Positions 37,946-47,235 of a stretch of 64,000 bases of DNA are shown here, in pieces. Position numbers and translations under genes: made by a program. Where the stretch lies: assembly GCF_018736145.1 (NCBI RefSeq), contig NZ_CP059997.1, positions 1,177,501 through 1,241,500 on the forward strand. The letters run 5' to 3'. Source of the stretch: Amycolatopsis sp. CA-230715. GTDB lineage: Bacteria > Actinomycetota > Actinomycetes > Mycobacteriales > Pseudonocardiaceae. Position 1 is the stretch's first letter; each line of letters starts with the position of its first letter. Under the pieces are notes generated by a model that was not told the DNA's origin, did no database searches, and worked only from the letters and a program-made list of their open reading frames with translations.

Positions 37946-38962
37946 GTGGATCGCAGATCGTTCATGATGACCGGGGGCGGCGCGCTGGCGGCGACGGCGC
38001 TGCCGGGTTCGGCCGCGCAGGCGAGCACGTGGCCGCCGCCGTGGGAGCCGACCGTGCGGTTCAACGTCATCAGCGACATCCAGGGGGATCTCGCCGACTT
38101 CGGCAAGGCGCTGGACGACATCGCCCGCACCACCCCGGACAGCGCGGGGCTCGGCATCGCGGGCGACATCACGCCGCGCGGCTACGACTTCGAGTACGCG
38201 CAGGTGGCCGAAACCCTGAAGCGGCACCCGCATCCCCGTACCGTCGCCTGGGCCATCGGGAACCACGAGTTCTACGTCCCGAAGTGGCGCGACCCCGACA
38301 CGCTGGCGCAGGAGACCTGGCCGAACGGAGTCACCGAGGACTCGCTGTTCCGCAGCTTCTTCACCTTCGCGGGCCGCAACACCACCTACACCGAAACGTC
38401 GTTCGGCGGGGTGCCCGTGCTGTGCCTCGGCACCGAACGGTACGCGAAGTACCACGACCCCAAGCTGTGGGACGAGGTCTGGCTCAGCGACACGCAGTTC
38501 ACCTGGCTCGAACGACGGCTCGCGCACTGGGCGCGCTGGCGGAAACCGGTGATGGTGCTGACCCACCACCCGTTGCCGGACACCGTTTCCGGCACGCGCA
38601 ACAAGCTGTACCTCAGCGACTACCTCCAGGCCGACCGGCTGCTTTCGGTGCTGGGCCGCTACCCCGACGTGTTCCTGTTCTCCGGGCACACCCACTGGGA
38701 CCTGACGCTGGCCGACTGGGCGGTGCGCCGGGTGGTGCCGGGCACCGGCAACCTCGAAGGCTTCCCCGTGCTCAACACCGCGGCGGTGCAGGTGGGCTGG
38801 AAGGACGACGGCAAGGGCGGCGAAGTGTCCCTCGGCGGCGCCTTCAACCAGGGTCTGCAGGTCGAGGTCGGCCGCCGAGCCGTAGTGGTGAAGGCGCGCG
38901 ACTTCACCACGGGCACCTGGCTCAAGCAGATCACGATCCCTTTGCACAACACCCTTTACTGA
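37946..38962 (+). CDS. Tat-exported calcineurin-like metallophosphoesterase
   Basis: A 338-residue secreted phosphoesterase. The N-terminus MDRRSFMMTGGGALAATALP is a twin-arginine signal. Metal motifs in order: ISDIQGD, GIAGDITPRG, WAIGNHEFY, MVLTHHPLP and FLFSGHTHWD, which together bind a dinuclear centre. The C-terminal 80 residues form a DUF4073-like domain (FNQGLQVEVGRRAVVVKARD). It may hydrolyse extracellular phosphate esters or nucleotides. GTG 37946 follows CGAGGAGCAG. No partner gene. Confidence 0.87.
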   Translation: MDRRSFMMTGGGALAATALPGSAAQASTWPPPWEPTVRFNVISDIQGDLADFGKALDDIARTTPDSAGLGIAGDITPRGYDFEYAQVAETLKRHPHPRTVAWAIGNHEFYVPKWRDPDTLAQETWPNGVTEDSLFRSFFTFAGRNTTYTETSFGGVPVLCLGTERYAKYHDPKLWDEVWLSDTQFTWLERRLAHWARWRKPVMVLTHHPLPDTVSGTRNKLYLSDYLQADRLLSVLGRYPDVFLFSGHTHWDLTLADWAVRRVVPGTGNLEGFPVLNTAAVQVGWKDDGKGGEVSLGGAFNQGLQVEVGRRAVVVKARDFTTGTWLKQITIPLHNTLY

Positions 38963-39100
38963 GGCCACCTCCGGTACGAAATTGTGGTCCAGACCACTTT
39001 CGGGTTTGACCGGCGGCCGGGCTGGGCACCCTCGCCGCGCGGACAGCCCGCGGGGAGCTCCGTCCCGCCGGAAACCTCATCTCGCCGGAAATGGAGTGTC

Positions 39101-39532
39101 GTGCCCTTCACCGCCCGCCCGCAGATCGGGCCAGATCTCGAATTCTCCACGCGCCTTCGCGAGTACGTGCACCGCGTCAGCGTCGCGATCGGCGTCGGCT
39201 GGGAGTCGTGCGCCGTCGACACCAGCTCGCCCGCCACCGGGTACATCGCGGTGGACTGGCGGCTGCCCGGTCACGCCGATCGCGATGTCGCCGTGCTCTG
39301 GGACGAGACGCAGGGCTGGTCGGTGGCGATCGAGACGCACTCCGGCGAGGACCTCATCGTCGTCGCGCTCCTCGGCGGCTCCCTCACCCCGGATCCCTCG
39401 GCGGTGGCGGACTTCCTCGCGGACGTGCGCGGCGGCACCCTCGCCGCGCCGGGGGCACCGGTCGTGCCACTCCCCCGCCCCGATCTCACCGCCAGCCTCG
39501 ATCGGCACGCCGCGGCACCGTTACTGTCCTAA
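39101..39532 (+). CDS. DUF6292-like protein
   Basis: A 143-residue soluble protein. Characteristic segments: FSTRLREYVHRVSVAIGVGW, SPATGYIAVDWRLPGHADRD and VAVLWDETQGWSVAIE. Short proteins with this pattern are grouped in DUF6292, limited to actinomycetes, function unknown. GTG 39101 is chosen because GGAG lies 4-8 nt upstream; an earlier ATG at 38984 adds 39 weakly coding residues. Convergent with a lipoprotein gene 16 bp away. Confidence 0.6.
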   Translation: MPFTARPQIGPDLEFSTRLREYVHRVSVAIGVGWESCAVDTSSPATGYIAVDWRLPGHADRDVAVLWDETQGWSVAIETHSGEDLIVVALLGGSLTPDPSAVADFLADVRGGTLAAPGAPVVPLPRPDLTASLDRHAAAPLLS

Positions 39533-39548
39533 CCGGACACTAGCCGGG

Positions 39549-39938
39549 TCAGGTGTCCGTGGTCTTGCTGCACTTCACGGGCTGGCCAGGCCCCGGCGAG
39601 GTGGCCTTGGCGAGTTCCTTCTTCCCGTCAAGCAGCACGCGGCAGCTCAGCACCGCCTGCCCGGCGGGTGTCGCGGTCACCGCGGCGTCACGACCGGCGC
39701 TGACGATCACCTCGAGCTTCCACGGCAGCCCGAGCGGCCCGGTCAGCCGGTGGTCGGACACCTCGTCCTGGTAGCGGTCGTTGGACTCGGCGTAGGTCAG
39801 CTCGGTGACCGTCTCGCCGGGTGCCTTTCCGCTCAGTTCGTAGGTGATGGCCCAGGACTTGCCGCTCGGGTTCGTGCACGCGCACAGCCCGGCGGCTGCG
39901 ACGAGCCCGACGACCGTGCCGAGTACGCGGTTGATCAT
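39549..39938 (-). CDS. MmpS-like lipoprotein
   Basis: A 129-residue lipoprotein with lipobox LCAC (Cys20). The mature part has a beta-sandwich pattern as in MmpS proteins: WAITYELSGKAPGETVTELTY, then GPLGLPWKLEVIVSAGRDAA, CRVLLDGKKEL and a final VKC pair for a disulfide. MmpS partners usually work with MmpL exporters, but no MmpL gene is near. It may be a standalone homologue. Confidence 0.65.
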   Translation of the reverse strand: MINRVLGTVVGLVAAAGLCACTNPSGKSWAITYELSGKAPGETVTELTYAESNDRYQDEVSDHRLTGPLGLPWKLEVIVSAGRDAAVTATPAGQAVLSCRVLLDGKKELAKATSPGPGQPVKCSKTTDT

Positions 39939-39990
39939 GCGGCCGATCGTATTGCGCCGGCGGGGAAACCGCCCGGCGAGCGCGTCGGCC

Positions 39991-40731
39991 TCAGGGTGCG
40001 CGCAAGAACACGCGGTGAGCCACTACGTCCTCGGCGACGGCGAGCAGGGACCGGTCGTGCTCGCGGGCGTGGGCGCGCAGCACGGCGAACGCCTGGCCGA
40101 GCGGAAGGCCGAGCTGGACCGCGAGGACGCCGGTCGCCTGGTGGACCTCCGCGCGATGGGGGCCCTCCTCCGCCTCCGCGCCACGCCGCGACGTTTGCAG
40201 CAGGAGCTGGCCTGCCACTAGTGCGAAACCGCCGAAGTGCCCTTTGTCTTCACGGGAGAAGACCCCGCTCGCGGTTCGGTACCCGGCGAGCACGCCGATG
40301 GCGGCCGCCCCGAGCGTCACCGGGGTGGCGATGACGGCGCGGACCCTGGTCCGCAGCGCCGCGGGCTGGAACGACGGCCACCGCGGGGGCAGTGTGTTCA
40401 GATCCGGTGCGCTGACCGCGATTCCGAGGCGCGTGGCATCCAGGCTGGGGCCCTCGCGGTGACGGTCCTGCAGGTCGTCGGCATCGGTACCGAGGAGGTT
40501 GTCCGGATCGGACCACAGCGGTTCCAGCGCGCCCCCCTCGGTGACCGCGCACAGGGTGAGCGCGTCCACGCCCAGCAGGGGCGCCGTGGTGCCCGCGCCC
40601 ACCGCGTCGAGCCCCTGCCCGTCGTCCGCGGCGCGGTGCAGACGGGCCAGGAGTGCGGTGAACGCGCGGTCCGGAACACCGGTCGTCACGACCGGTGCCG
40701 CTGGTGGGGTTTCGTACCTGGAACTGGGCAT
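39991..40731 (-). CDS. GAF-ANTAR RNA-binding regulator
   Basis: A 246-residue cytoplasmic regulator. Residues 20-175 form a GAF domain (HREGPSLDATRLGIAVSAPD; VIATPVTLGAAAIGVLAGYR). The C-terminal 55 residues form the ANTAR three-helix unit (VHQATGVLAVQLGLPLGQAF, REHDRSLLAVAEDVV). ANTAR proteins bind dual stem-loops in mRNA leaders and prevent termination, with GAF as the signal input. No adjacent dual hairpin was found, so targets lie elsewhere. Followed downstream by the MmpS-like gene. Confidence 0.85.
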   Translation of the reverse strand: MPSSRYETPPAAPVVTTGVPDRAFTALLARLHRAADDGQGLDAVGAGTTAPLLGVDALTLCAVTEGGALEPLWSDPDNLLGTDADDLQDRHREGPSLDATRLGIAVSAPDLNTLPPRWPSFQPAALRTRVRAVIATPVTLGAAAIGVLAGYRTASGVFSREDKGHFGGFALVAGQLLLQTSRRGAEAEEGPHRAEVHQATGVLAVQLGLPLGQAFAVLRAHAREHDRSLLAVAEDVVAHRVFLRAP

Positions 40732-41037
40732 GGCAAACCGCCGATCGGTGGTGTCCCGCTTCCGCGATCATGGCAGGGTCTGGGCGCACACCCGGACGGG
40801 GGAGGATGAGGTGACCGCAGAGAGTCAGCTTATGCCCGCTGGCAGGAAATGCCGCTCGCCTCGAATCCGGTTGACCTGTCCATAATCGCCGCCTCAGCTG
40901 TTTCCAAGCAACCGCGGCGATTCAACGATGCCCTCCCACGGTAACGCCGCCACGTCCGTTCGTCGAATCCGGTCGCCGAACTCACCTCGTTGGCGCAGCA
41001 GGGGAATGCACGTGCACGCGCCGTATGCTTGCGATCG
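40732..41037. other. Intergenic region, nothing identified
   Basis: 306 bp between the divergent GAF-ANTAR and TetR genes. It should contain both promoters. I found no palindrome longer than 10 bp and no credible small gene; a 116-codon minus-strand frame here is antisense to the TetR start and was not accepted. Confidence 0.3.
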
Positions 41038-41712
41038 ATGACGCAGTTACCCGATCGCGACGCCGTCGAGCGGCCACGGCTGAGCCAGGCCGTGGTGCTC
41101 TCCGAAGCGGTCTCGCTCGCCGACCGCGAGGGGCTGGCGGCGGTGACGATCCGGCGGCTCGCCAAGGACCTCGGGGTCACGCCGATGGCGCTCTACTGGC
41201 ACTTCCGCGACAAGGGCCTGCTCATGGCCGCGCTGGGCGACCGGATCCTCGGCGAGGTGGATCTGGCGGTCGACGGGCGCGCCCGCTGGAGCGAGCAGTT
41301 CCACCGCGTGCTCACGGCGCTGGTCACCGCGCTGCGCAAGCACCCGTGGGCGGGCGCGCTGATCACCTCCAGCGCCTGCGAATCCCCCGGTTACCTGGCC
41401 GCGTTGGAAAAGGTGCTGGCGATCCTGCGGGGCGCGGGGTTCTCCGCCAAGGAAGCGACCGATATTTCCCGCCACGCGCTCAGCACGGTGATGAGCCTCG
41501 TCGCGAATCAGCCGGGAAATGCGTCCCCCGCCCAAACCGAGGAGGTGCGGCGGTATTACGAAGCGCTCCCCCGCGAGCGGTACCCGCACGTCGTCGAAGC
41601 CGCCGGGCCGCTGACCACCTGCGAAGACCAGGACTCCCACTACGAATTCGGCCTCGACCTCATGGTGGCGGGGGTGGTGGCGATGGCGCCGCGGCCCCGA
41701 ACTCGCCGGTGA
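41038..41712 (+). CDS. TetR/AcrR-family regulator
   Basis: A 224-residue repressor. The N-terminal helix-turn-helix reads RRLAKDLGVTPMALYWHFRD; the C-terminal ligand pocket is TetR_C-type (RVLTALVTALRKHPWAGALI). ATG 41038 opens the family; a start at 40990 adds 16 residues without similarity. It is not divergent from a transporter. Its 3' end overlaps the convergent TIM-barrel gene by 53 bp, so the two may interfere transcriptionally. Target unknown. Confidence 0.83.
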   Translation: MTQLPDRDAVERPRLSQAVVLSEAVSLADREGLAAVTIRRLAKDLGVTPMALYWHFRDKGLLMAALGDRILGEVDLAVDGRARWSEQFHRVLTALVTALRKHPWAGALITSSACESPGYLAALEKVLAILRGAGFSAKEATDISRHALSTVMSLVANQPGNASPAQTEEVRRYYEALPRERYPHVVEAAGPLTTCEDQDSHYEFGLDLMVAGVVAMAPRPRTRR

Positions 41713-43066
41713 CCGCGGCCAGGATGCGCCGCGGCCGGTCCGGGTGCGCGAGGTCGATCGCGGCGTTGAGCGCGCCGTGGTCGTGGCCGAAGGCCCACCC
41801 GCCGCGCCGGTCGAAATCCGGGTCGGTGACGGTGCACCCGATCGTCTCCAGCCGGTCGAAGCCGACGTCGACGCCGAACCCGGCCGCCTCCCGCTGCCGG
41901 GTCAGCCGGAAGGTCAGCGTCGCCTCGGTCTTGCCGCGCAGCTGTGCGCCGACGTCGACCGCGCCCTGCCACGGGTGCCCGTTGAGCCATTGCCTCGGCG
42001 GGTTCTCCGTGACGTCCTCGTGCCAGACGACCACACCGTCGAGCAGCACTTCCTTGACGTAGCAGCCCGCGCTCGGCGTCCCTTCGAGCCAGTCGGCGCG
42101 GTGCCAGAAGGACAGTTCGTGGCGGGGCGCGTCCGGGACCACGCCGACCCGCTGGCTGGCCCACGCGGAGCTGCCCACCGGTACCGGCGCGTACCGCGTG
42201 GCCGTGAAGGCGAGCCGCCCCGTCCCGTACAGCGCCCGGTTTTCGCTTGCGGGAGCGGGCTTTCCGGCCAGCGGGAGGCCGTAGGCCACCACTCCCCCGA
42301 GGCGGCCTTCCGCGCTGAGGCGGAGCCCGGTGCGCACGCACGCCGCGGCGTACTCCTCGTCGGGATCGCGTGGCGTGCCGAGAAACCGTCCACAGTAGAC
42401 CAGCAGGAGCAGGCCGAGCTTTCTCGGCCCGGTCAGTGCCGCGATCTCGGCGCAGCGGGCGGCGACCGCATCGGCGTTTTCGGTGTTGTGGAACGGATCG
42501 TCGAGGTACGGGTAGATGATGCCGTCGATGAAGGGGGCGTAGGTGTCCAGGAACGCGCCGTCGACGGCCGCGTCGTAGTACGCGCAGAGCCAGAATTCGA
42601 GGTCCGGGTTGATCGCGCGGTAGGTCTCGTGCATTTCGGCCACGTACTCGGGGGTGAACTTCTCCCGGTTGGCACCGATGTGGAAGTCGTCGATCCCCCA
42701 TCCGGTGACGCACGGGTGATCGCGGGAGAGCTTGGCGATTTCCCTTGCCCACGCCAGGTAATCCTGTTGGTAGGGCTGGGAGCAGCGCCCACCGGGGAAG
42801 CATTCCGACGGGGGCACGACGTAGACCCAGACCTCGATCCCGGCCGCGGCGGCCGCGGGCAGGAACTCCCGGCGAAGGTCGTCCCAGTCGGTGGGCGAGT
42901 CCCAGATCCCGTAAAGGTAGGTGGTGACGCCCGCGGCGGTGAGCCGCTCGATCAGCGCGGGTGAATCGAGGTGCCGGTAGCCGTCGGCGCGGGGCTCCGG
43001 CTCCCGCACCTCGGCACCGATCGTGTTCCCGCCTGCCATGGCCGCGCGGACGATTTTCCCCGGCAT
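41660..43066 (-). CDS. TIM-barrel protein with C-terminal beta-sandwich, glycosidase-like
   Basis: A 468-residue protein. The first 300 residues look like a (beta/alpha)8 barrel: LTAAGVTTYLYGIWDSPTDW, GIEVWVYVVPPSE, VTGWGIDDFHIGANREKFTP and FWLCAYYDAAVDG. The C-terminal 160 residues form a jelly-roll-like domain (SFWHRADWLEGTPSAGCYVK; LRGKTEATLTFRLTRQ). There is no signal peptide. Layout and acidic loops resemble glycoside hydrolases, but I cannot assign a GH family. A perfect GGAGGTGA lies 6 nt before ATG 43066. The C-terminus is a poly-proline stretch, written over the TetR 3' end. Confidence 0.55.
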   Translation of the reverse strand: MPGKIVRAAMAGGNTIGAEVREPEPRADGYRHLDSPALIERLTAAGVTTYLYGIWDSPTDWDDLRREFLPAAAAAGIEVWVYVVPPSECFPGGRCSQPYQQDYLAWAREIAKLSRDHPCVTGWGIDDFHIGANREKFTPEYVAEMHETYRAINPDLEFWLCAYYDAAVDGAFLDTYAPFIDGIIYPYLDDPFHNTENADAVAARCAEIAALTGPRKLGLLLLVYCGRFLGTPRDPDEEYAAACVRTGLRLSAEGRLGGVVAYGLPLAGKPAPASENRALYGTGRLAFTATRYAPVPVGSSAWASQRVGVVPDAPRHELSFWHRADWLEGTPSAGCYVKEVLLDGVVVWHEDVTENPPRQWLNGHPWQGAVDVGAQLRGKTEATLTFRLTRQREAAGFGVDVGFDRLETIGCTVTDPDFDRRGGWAFGHDHGALNAAIDLAHPDRPRRILAAVTGEFGAAAPSPPPPPP

Positions 43067-43141
43067 GCGCTCACCTCCGCACGCCATCCTCCCGCCCGTG
43101 CCGGGTTCCCGCCAGCCGGCCGGGCACCCGGCACGCCGGGT

Positions 43142-44290
43142 TCATCCACTGTGGACGGACAGGGCCGCCAGCTGGAAGGCGTCCAGCGCGTCGTCGATCG
43201 GGTGGCGGCGCGGCTTTCCTTCGGAGTCCAGCTCGTTCCACCGCGCGAGGTTCAGCGCGAGCGACAGCTGGCACCCGTTGTCGGGGTTGACGAGGGACAT
43301 CGTGAGCGCGCCCCATACCGTGCCGTAGTGCCCCCAGAAGGCGCCGTGGCCGGGGATTTCGACCTTGTGCAGCCCGAGGCCGTAGTCGATGCGCTCGCCG
43401 GTCTGCGCGATGACCGGCACCGTGCGCCGCATCTCCGCCAGCGACGACGCGCTCACGACCTCGCCCGCGAACAGCTTCCCGTAGAACCGGTTGAGGTCCT
43501 CGACGGTCGACACCATCCCGGCCCCGGTCCGCACCCACGACATGTCGTAGGTGCTGTAGTCGCGCGGCGGCGCGATCAGCCCGAACAGCCCCTCGTACAT
43601 CCGCGAGTGCGGCCCTTCGAGGTGCGGGTCGTCCGGGAACCCGGTGTGCCGGAGCCCGGCGCGCGCGACGACGTCGCGGGTGATCCACTCCTCCGCCGCA
43701 GTACCGGTGACCTCTTCGAGCAGTTCGCCGAGGAGCAGGTAGTTGGTGTTGGAGTACACGCCGGGCGTGCCTCCCGGCTCGTTCCGCCCGGATGCCGCGA
43801 GCCCCAGCTCGATCAGCTCTTCCCGGCGGAAGTGCCGGAACCGGTTGGCGTCGAGGCTTTCGGGCCTGATGTCCGGCAGCGACGGCCACGCTCCGAGGGA
43901 CGGGAAGGCGTACGGCAGGTACTCGGCGAAACCGCTGGTGTGGTTGAGCAGCATCCGGACCGTGACGCGCTCACCGCGTTCGCCCGGTACGCGCCGCGGC
44001 AGGTACCGGCCGATCGGCGCGTCGAGCTCGATCCGGCCCCGCTCGACCTGGCGCAGGACCGCGGCTGCGGTGAAGGTCTTGGTGATGCTGCCGACGCGCT
44101 GCCGCATGTCCGGCTCGACGGGGCGGCCGGTGTCGAGATCGGCGATCCCGGCGGCCCCGCGCCAGGTCACCCCCGGCGCGCGCACTTCGGCGTACGCACC
44201 GGGCATCCCCGCGCGGTGCACATCGTCCAAAGCGGACTGCAGCTTGGCCGTGTCGAGTACGGTGACGTTCTCCGCTACTGGGCTGTTCAA
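43142..44290 (-). CDS. Serine hydrolase, class C beta-lactamase/DD-peptidase family
   Basis: A 382-residue penicillin-binding-fold hydrolase. S68-I-T-K71 in RQRVGSITKTFTAAAVL is the catalytic SxxK; GVYSNTNYLLLGEL supplies YxN. No Sec signal, so cytoplasmic esterase or amidase activity is more likely than a periplasmic role. The start is TTG 44290, preceded by AGGAAAGGAAG; no nearby ATG fits the family N-terminus. It follows an HSL-type esterase gene 26 bp upstream on the same strand, so both are probably one operon facing the PucR regulator. Confidence 0.82.
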   Translation of the reverse strand: MNSPVAENVTVLDTAKLQSALDDVHRAGMPGAYAEVRAPGVTWRGAAGIADLDTGRPVEPDMRQRVGSITKTFTAAAVLRQVERGRIELDAPIGRYLPRRVPGERGERVTVRMLLNHTSGFAEYLPYAFPSLGAWPSLPDIRPESLDANRFRHFRREELIELGLAASGRNEPGGTPGVYSNTNYLLLGELLEEVTGTAAEEWITRDVVARAGLRHTGFPDDPHLEGPHSRMYEGLFGLIAPPRDYSTYDMSWVRTGAGMVSTVEDLNRFYGKLFAGEVVSASSLAEMRRTVPVIAQTGERIDYGLGLHKVEIPGHGAFWGHYGTVWGALTMSLVNPDNGCQLSLALNLARWNELDSEGKPRRHPIDDALDAFQLAALSVHSG

Positions 44291-44316
44291 GGCGAACTTC
44301 CTTTCCTGGTGGGGAT

Positions 44317-45213
44317 TCAGCTGGTCAGTGCGCGGCGCAGCGCCGCGCCGATTTCGGCGATCTGCCGTTGCGAGACGTCGGCGGACAAGATCGCCAGCGA
44401 TCCGTGGAACGTGCCGGCCCACTGGTGCAGCTCGACCGGGACGCCCGCCTGAAGCAGGCGCAGCGCGTAGGTGATGTCCTCGTCGCGGTTCGGGCAGAAC
44501 TCCGCCGCGGCGATGTGCGCGGGCGGCAGGCCGGACAGGTCGGCGGCGCGCGCCGGGGCGGCGTACGGCGTCGGGGCCGCGGAACCCAGGTAGTGCCGCC
44601 AATGCGTCGCGATCCGGTCGCGGGTCGCCCACGGCGTGTCGGTGAACGCCCGTTGCGAAGCCGTTTCCTGCCGGTCGTCGAGCGCGGCCTCGTTGAGCAG
44701 TTGGAGGCAGATCGGCGGCCCCTGCTCGTCACGGGCCTTCAACGCCACCGCGGCCGCGAGGTTGCCGCCCGCGCTGTGCCCGCCGACCGCGACGCGCGCC
44801 GGATCGACGCCCCAGTCGGCGGCGTGCTCGACGGTCCAGACCAGCGCGGCGTAGACGTCGTCGAGCGGCGCCGGGAACGGGTGCTCGGGGGCGAGCCGGA
44901 AGTCCACCGAGACGACCACCGCGCCGGAGCCGTCCGCGATCCAGCTGGCGAACGGCCGCTCGGTCTCCAGGTCGCCCATCATCCAGCCGCCGCCGTGCAG
45001 CCAGACGACCGCGCCGCGGGCGTCGCGCGGCCGGTAGACCCGCACCGGGACGGCCGGGTCGGCCGGTACCAGGTGGTCCTCGACGACCATGCCCGGGTTT
45101 TCCGGCAGCGGTTTCGACGCGGCCAGCTCGGCGTAGACCGCCCGCGCGGCGGGCGGGTCGGCCAGGTCGAGCTCGGGGAACAGCGGGATGAACGGTTCGA
45201 GTTCGGGGTCCAT
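44317..45213 (-). CDS. HSL-family alpha/beta hydrolase (esterase)
   Basis: A 298-residue esterase of the hormone-sensitive-lipase group: VVWLHGGGWMMGD oxyanion motif, VAVGGHSAGGNLAAAVALKA nucleophile elbow, and a late WAGTFHGSLA with the catalytic His. Start ATG 45213, with a second ATG at 45222 also usable. Upstream gene of the serine-hydrolase pair and divergent from a PucR regulator, with the perfect palindrome CATCCGGCCGGATG in the 93-bp gap. Likely hydrolyses a small ester. Confidence 0.85.
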   Translation of the reverse strand: MDPELEPFIPLFPELDLADPPAARAVYAELAASKPLPENPGMVVEDHLVPADPAVPVRVYRPRDARGAVVWLHGGGWMMGDLETERPFASWIADGSGAVVVSVDFRLAPEHPFPAPLDDVYAALVWTVEHAADWGVDPARVAVGGHSAGGNLAAAVALKARDEQGPPICLQLLNEAALDDRQETASQRAFTDTPWATRDRIATHWRHYLGSAAPTPYAAPARAADLSGLPPAHIAAAEFCPNRDEDITYALRLLQAGVPVELHQWAGTFHGSLAILSADVSQRQIAEIGAALRRALTS

Positions 45214-45264
45214 GCCGACCATCCTGGCGCCGATCGCCGCCCGGATCGGCCGCCATCCGTCGCA

Positions 45265-45278
45265 CATCCGGCCGGATG
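45265..45278. promoter_or_regulatory. Candidate operator palindrome
   Basis: CATCCGGCCGGATG, perfect 14-bp palindrome between the HSL esterase and PucR genes. A wider inverted pair, GCCATCCG (45252-45259) and CGGATGGC (45273-45280), overlaps it. Confidence 0.5.
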
Positions 45279-45306
45279 GCGCGCCGATCGTCGCTATCCT
45301 CGCGGT

Positions 45307-46341
45307 ATGGAGGCACTGGCGAAGCGGCTGTCGAACCTGGACCCGGACGTCGAAGGCGCGATCCGCGTGGTGATGTTCTACGACACGCTGATGCGGCGGC
45401 GGGTGGACCTGCCCGCGCTCGCCCGCGCCTCCGCCGGCCTCGCCGAGTGCGTGACCGGGATCCGGCTCCACGGCTCGGGACGGACGATCCGCGTCGCGCC
45501 CGACGGCAGGGAGCCGTCCGCCCCGGCGTCACCGGTGTCCAGCACGGTGCCGATCACCCTCGACGAGGAGGAGATCGGCACGGTGTGGCTGGAACGCCGC
45601 GGCGAACCGGGCCCGCTCGACGAAGCGCTGCTGGACCGGCTCGCCATCGCCGCGGCCACGGTCGTCGAGCGGTACGGCCCGGCACGCACCACCATGGCCG
45701 ATCCCGCGCTCGTCGAACTGGTGATCAGCTCGGGCAGCGACGACGCGGCGCGGGCGAGGGCGTTGCGCCTGCTGGGTTTCGCCGCCGAGCTGCCGGTCCG
45801 CGTGCTCGCCGTGCGCTCGGCGGTCCCGCTCGACCAGATCGCCTGCCTGGTCTGCCCGGCGCGCCCGGTGAAGGCCGCGCCGGTCGCCGACGCGGGCGTC
45901 GTACTGGCCACCACCTTGGACGTCGACGCGATCCCGGCGGACGTGCGCGCGGGCGTCGGCGCCGCGGAACGCCCCGACCGGTCGTGGCGGGAGGCCCGCA
46001 CCGCGCTCCGCTTCACCACCGCGCGCCAGCCGGTCGTCCACCACGACGACCTGGGGGCGCTGGCGCTGCTCGCCCAGGTGCCGCCGGAGCACGCGCGGAC
46101 CAACGCCGACGTGGCCGCGATCGCCCGGCTGGCGGGCAATCCCGATGATCTGGCCACTGTGGACGCTTACTGCGCCACCGGTTCCCAGCGCAGGGCAGCC
46201 GATCTCCTGCACCTGCACCACAGCAGCGTCGCCCGCAGGCTCGACCAGCTCGGCAAGGCGCTCGGCATCGACCTCACCGAACCGACCGGCCTGGTCAGGG
46301 CCCGTCTCGCCCTCACCGCATGGCGCCTGTGCGAGGACTGA
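45307..46341 (+). CDS. PucR/CdaR-type transcriptional regulator
   Basis: A 344-residue regulator. A GGDEF-like middle part is degraded (ARALRLLGFAAELPVRVLAV). The C-terminal helix-turn-helix of the PucR family reads CATGSQRRAADLLHLHHSSV and ARRLDQLGKALGIDL. Members activate purine, sugar-acid or ester catabolism. It diverges from the HSL esterase/serine hydrolase pair, its probable target. The methyltransferase starts 7 bp after the stop. Confidence 0.82.
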   Translation: MEALAKRLSNLDPDVEGAIRVVMFYDTLMRRRVDLPALARASAGLAECVTGIRLHGSGRTIRVAPDGREPSAPASPVSSTVPITLDEEEIGTVWLERRGEPGPLDEALLDRLAIAAATVVERYGPARTTMADPALVELVISSGSDDAARARALRLLGFAAELPVRVLAVRSAVPLDQIACLVCPARPVKAAPVADAGVVLATTLDVDAIPADVRAGVGAAERPDRSWREARTALRFTTARQPVVHHDDLGALALLAQVPPEHARTNADVAAIARLAGNPDDLATVDAYCATGSQRRAADLLHLHHSSVARRLDQLGKALGIDLTEPTGLVRARLALTAWRLCED

Positions 46342-46348
46342 GTCCACT

Positions 46349-47167
46349 ATGGAATGGGATTCGTCGCTGTATTCCGGCAGCGCCGCGTACTACGCGCGAG
46401 GGCGCATGCCCTATCCGGCAGCACTCGCCGGGGCCATGGCGGCCGAACTCGGCCTCGGCGGTTCCGGGCGGCTCCTCGACATCGGCTGCGGGCCGGGTTC
46501 GCTGACCCTGCCGCTGGCCGGGTTCTTCGAGGAGGCGATCGGGCTCGACGCCGACGGCGACATGCTGGCCGAGGCGAGCCGGTTCGCCGCTGAGACCGGT
46601 GCGCGGGACATCCGATGGGTGCACCGGCGGGCCGAGGAACTGCCCGCGGGACTGGGCACGTTCCGGCTGGTGACGTTCGCCCAGTCGTTCCACTGGCTAA
46701 ATCGTCCCGCGGTCGCCGCGGCGGTGCGCGGAATGCTCGCCGACGGCGGTGCCTGCGCGCACGTCCACGCCACGACGCAGCGCGGCACCGAAACCGGTGA
46801 CGAGCTGCCCCATCCCCGGCCACCGCATTCGTCGGTCGCGGAACTGGTGCGCCGATACCTCGGCCCGGTGCGGCGCGCGGGCCTCGGCCGTCTTCCGGAA
46901 GGCACGGCTTCGGGTGAGGACGAGATCTACCGTGCCGCCGGATTCACCGGGCCGAGGCGGATCGAGGTCCCCGGCCGCGTGGTCACGCGCGCCGTGGACG
47001 ACATCGTCGCCGGGGTCTTTTCGCTGTCCAGCTCGGCGCCCCACCTGTTCGGCGATCGGCTGGCCGAGTTCGAAACCGAGCTGCGGCAGCTCCTGCACGA
47101 CGCCAACCCGAGCGGTGTCTTCAGCGAACGGACGCACGAGATCGCCGTCGACTTCTGGTTGCCGTAG
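46349..47167 (+). CDS. Class I SAM-dependent methyltransferase
   Basis: A 272-residue enzyme. Motif I is GRLLDIGCGPGSLTLPLAGF; EEAIGLDADGDMLAEASR supplies the ribose-binding acidic residue; VTFAQSFHWLNR is the family's post-II motif. Similar to UbiE/trans-aconitate-type small-molecule methyltransferases. Substrate unknown. ATG 46349 lies 7 bp from the PucR stop, so co-transcription is likely. Confidence 0.85.
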   Translation: MEWDSSLYSGSAAYYARGRMPYPAALAGAMAAELGLGGSGRLLDIGCGPGSLTLPLAGFFEEAIGLDADGDMLAEASRFAAETGARDIRWVHRRAEELPAGLGTFRLVTFAQSFHWLNRPAVAAAVRGMLADGGACAHVHATTQRGTETGDELPHPRPPHSSVAELVRRYLGPVRRAGLGRLPEGTASGEDEIYRAAGFTGPRRIEVPGRVVTRAVDDIVAGVFSLSSSAPHLFGDRLAEFETELRQLLHDANPSGVFSERTHEIAVDFWLP

Positions 47168-47235
47168 CAGCGTTTTTCCGGGTCTGCCTAAGGGTTCTGC
47201 CCGATGGTACCCGGCGCTGCCGGGTCTCCGGCCGC

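Noticed and set aside
40830..41180. Minus-strand 116-codon frame before the TetR gene
   Set aside because: Overlaps the TetR N-terminus antisense; Ser/Arg-rich, no motif, no ribosome site.
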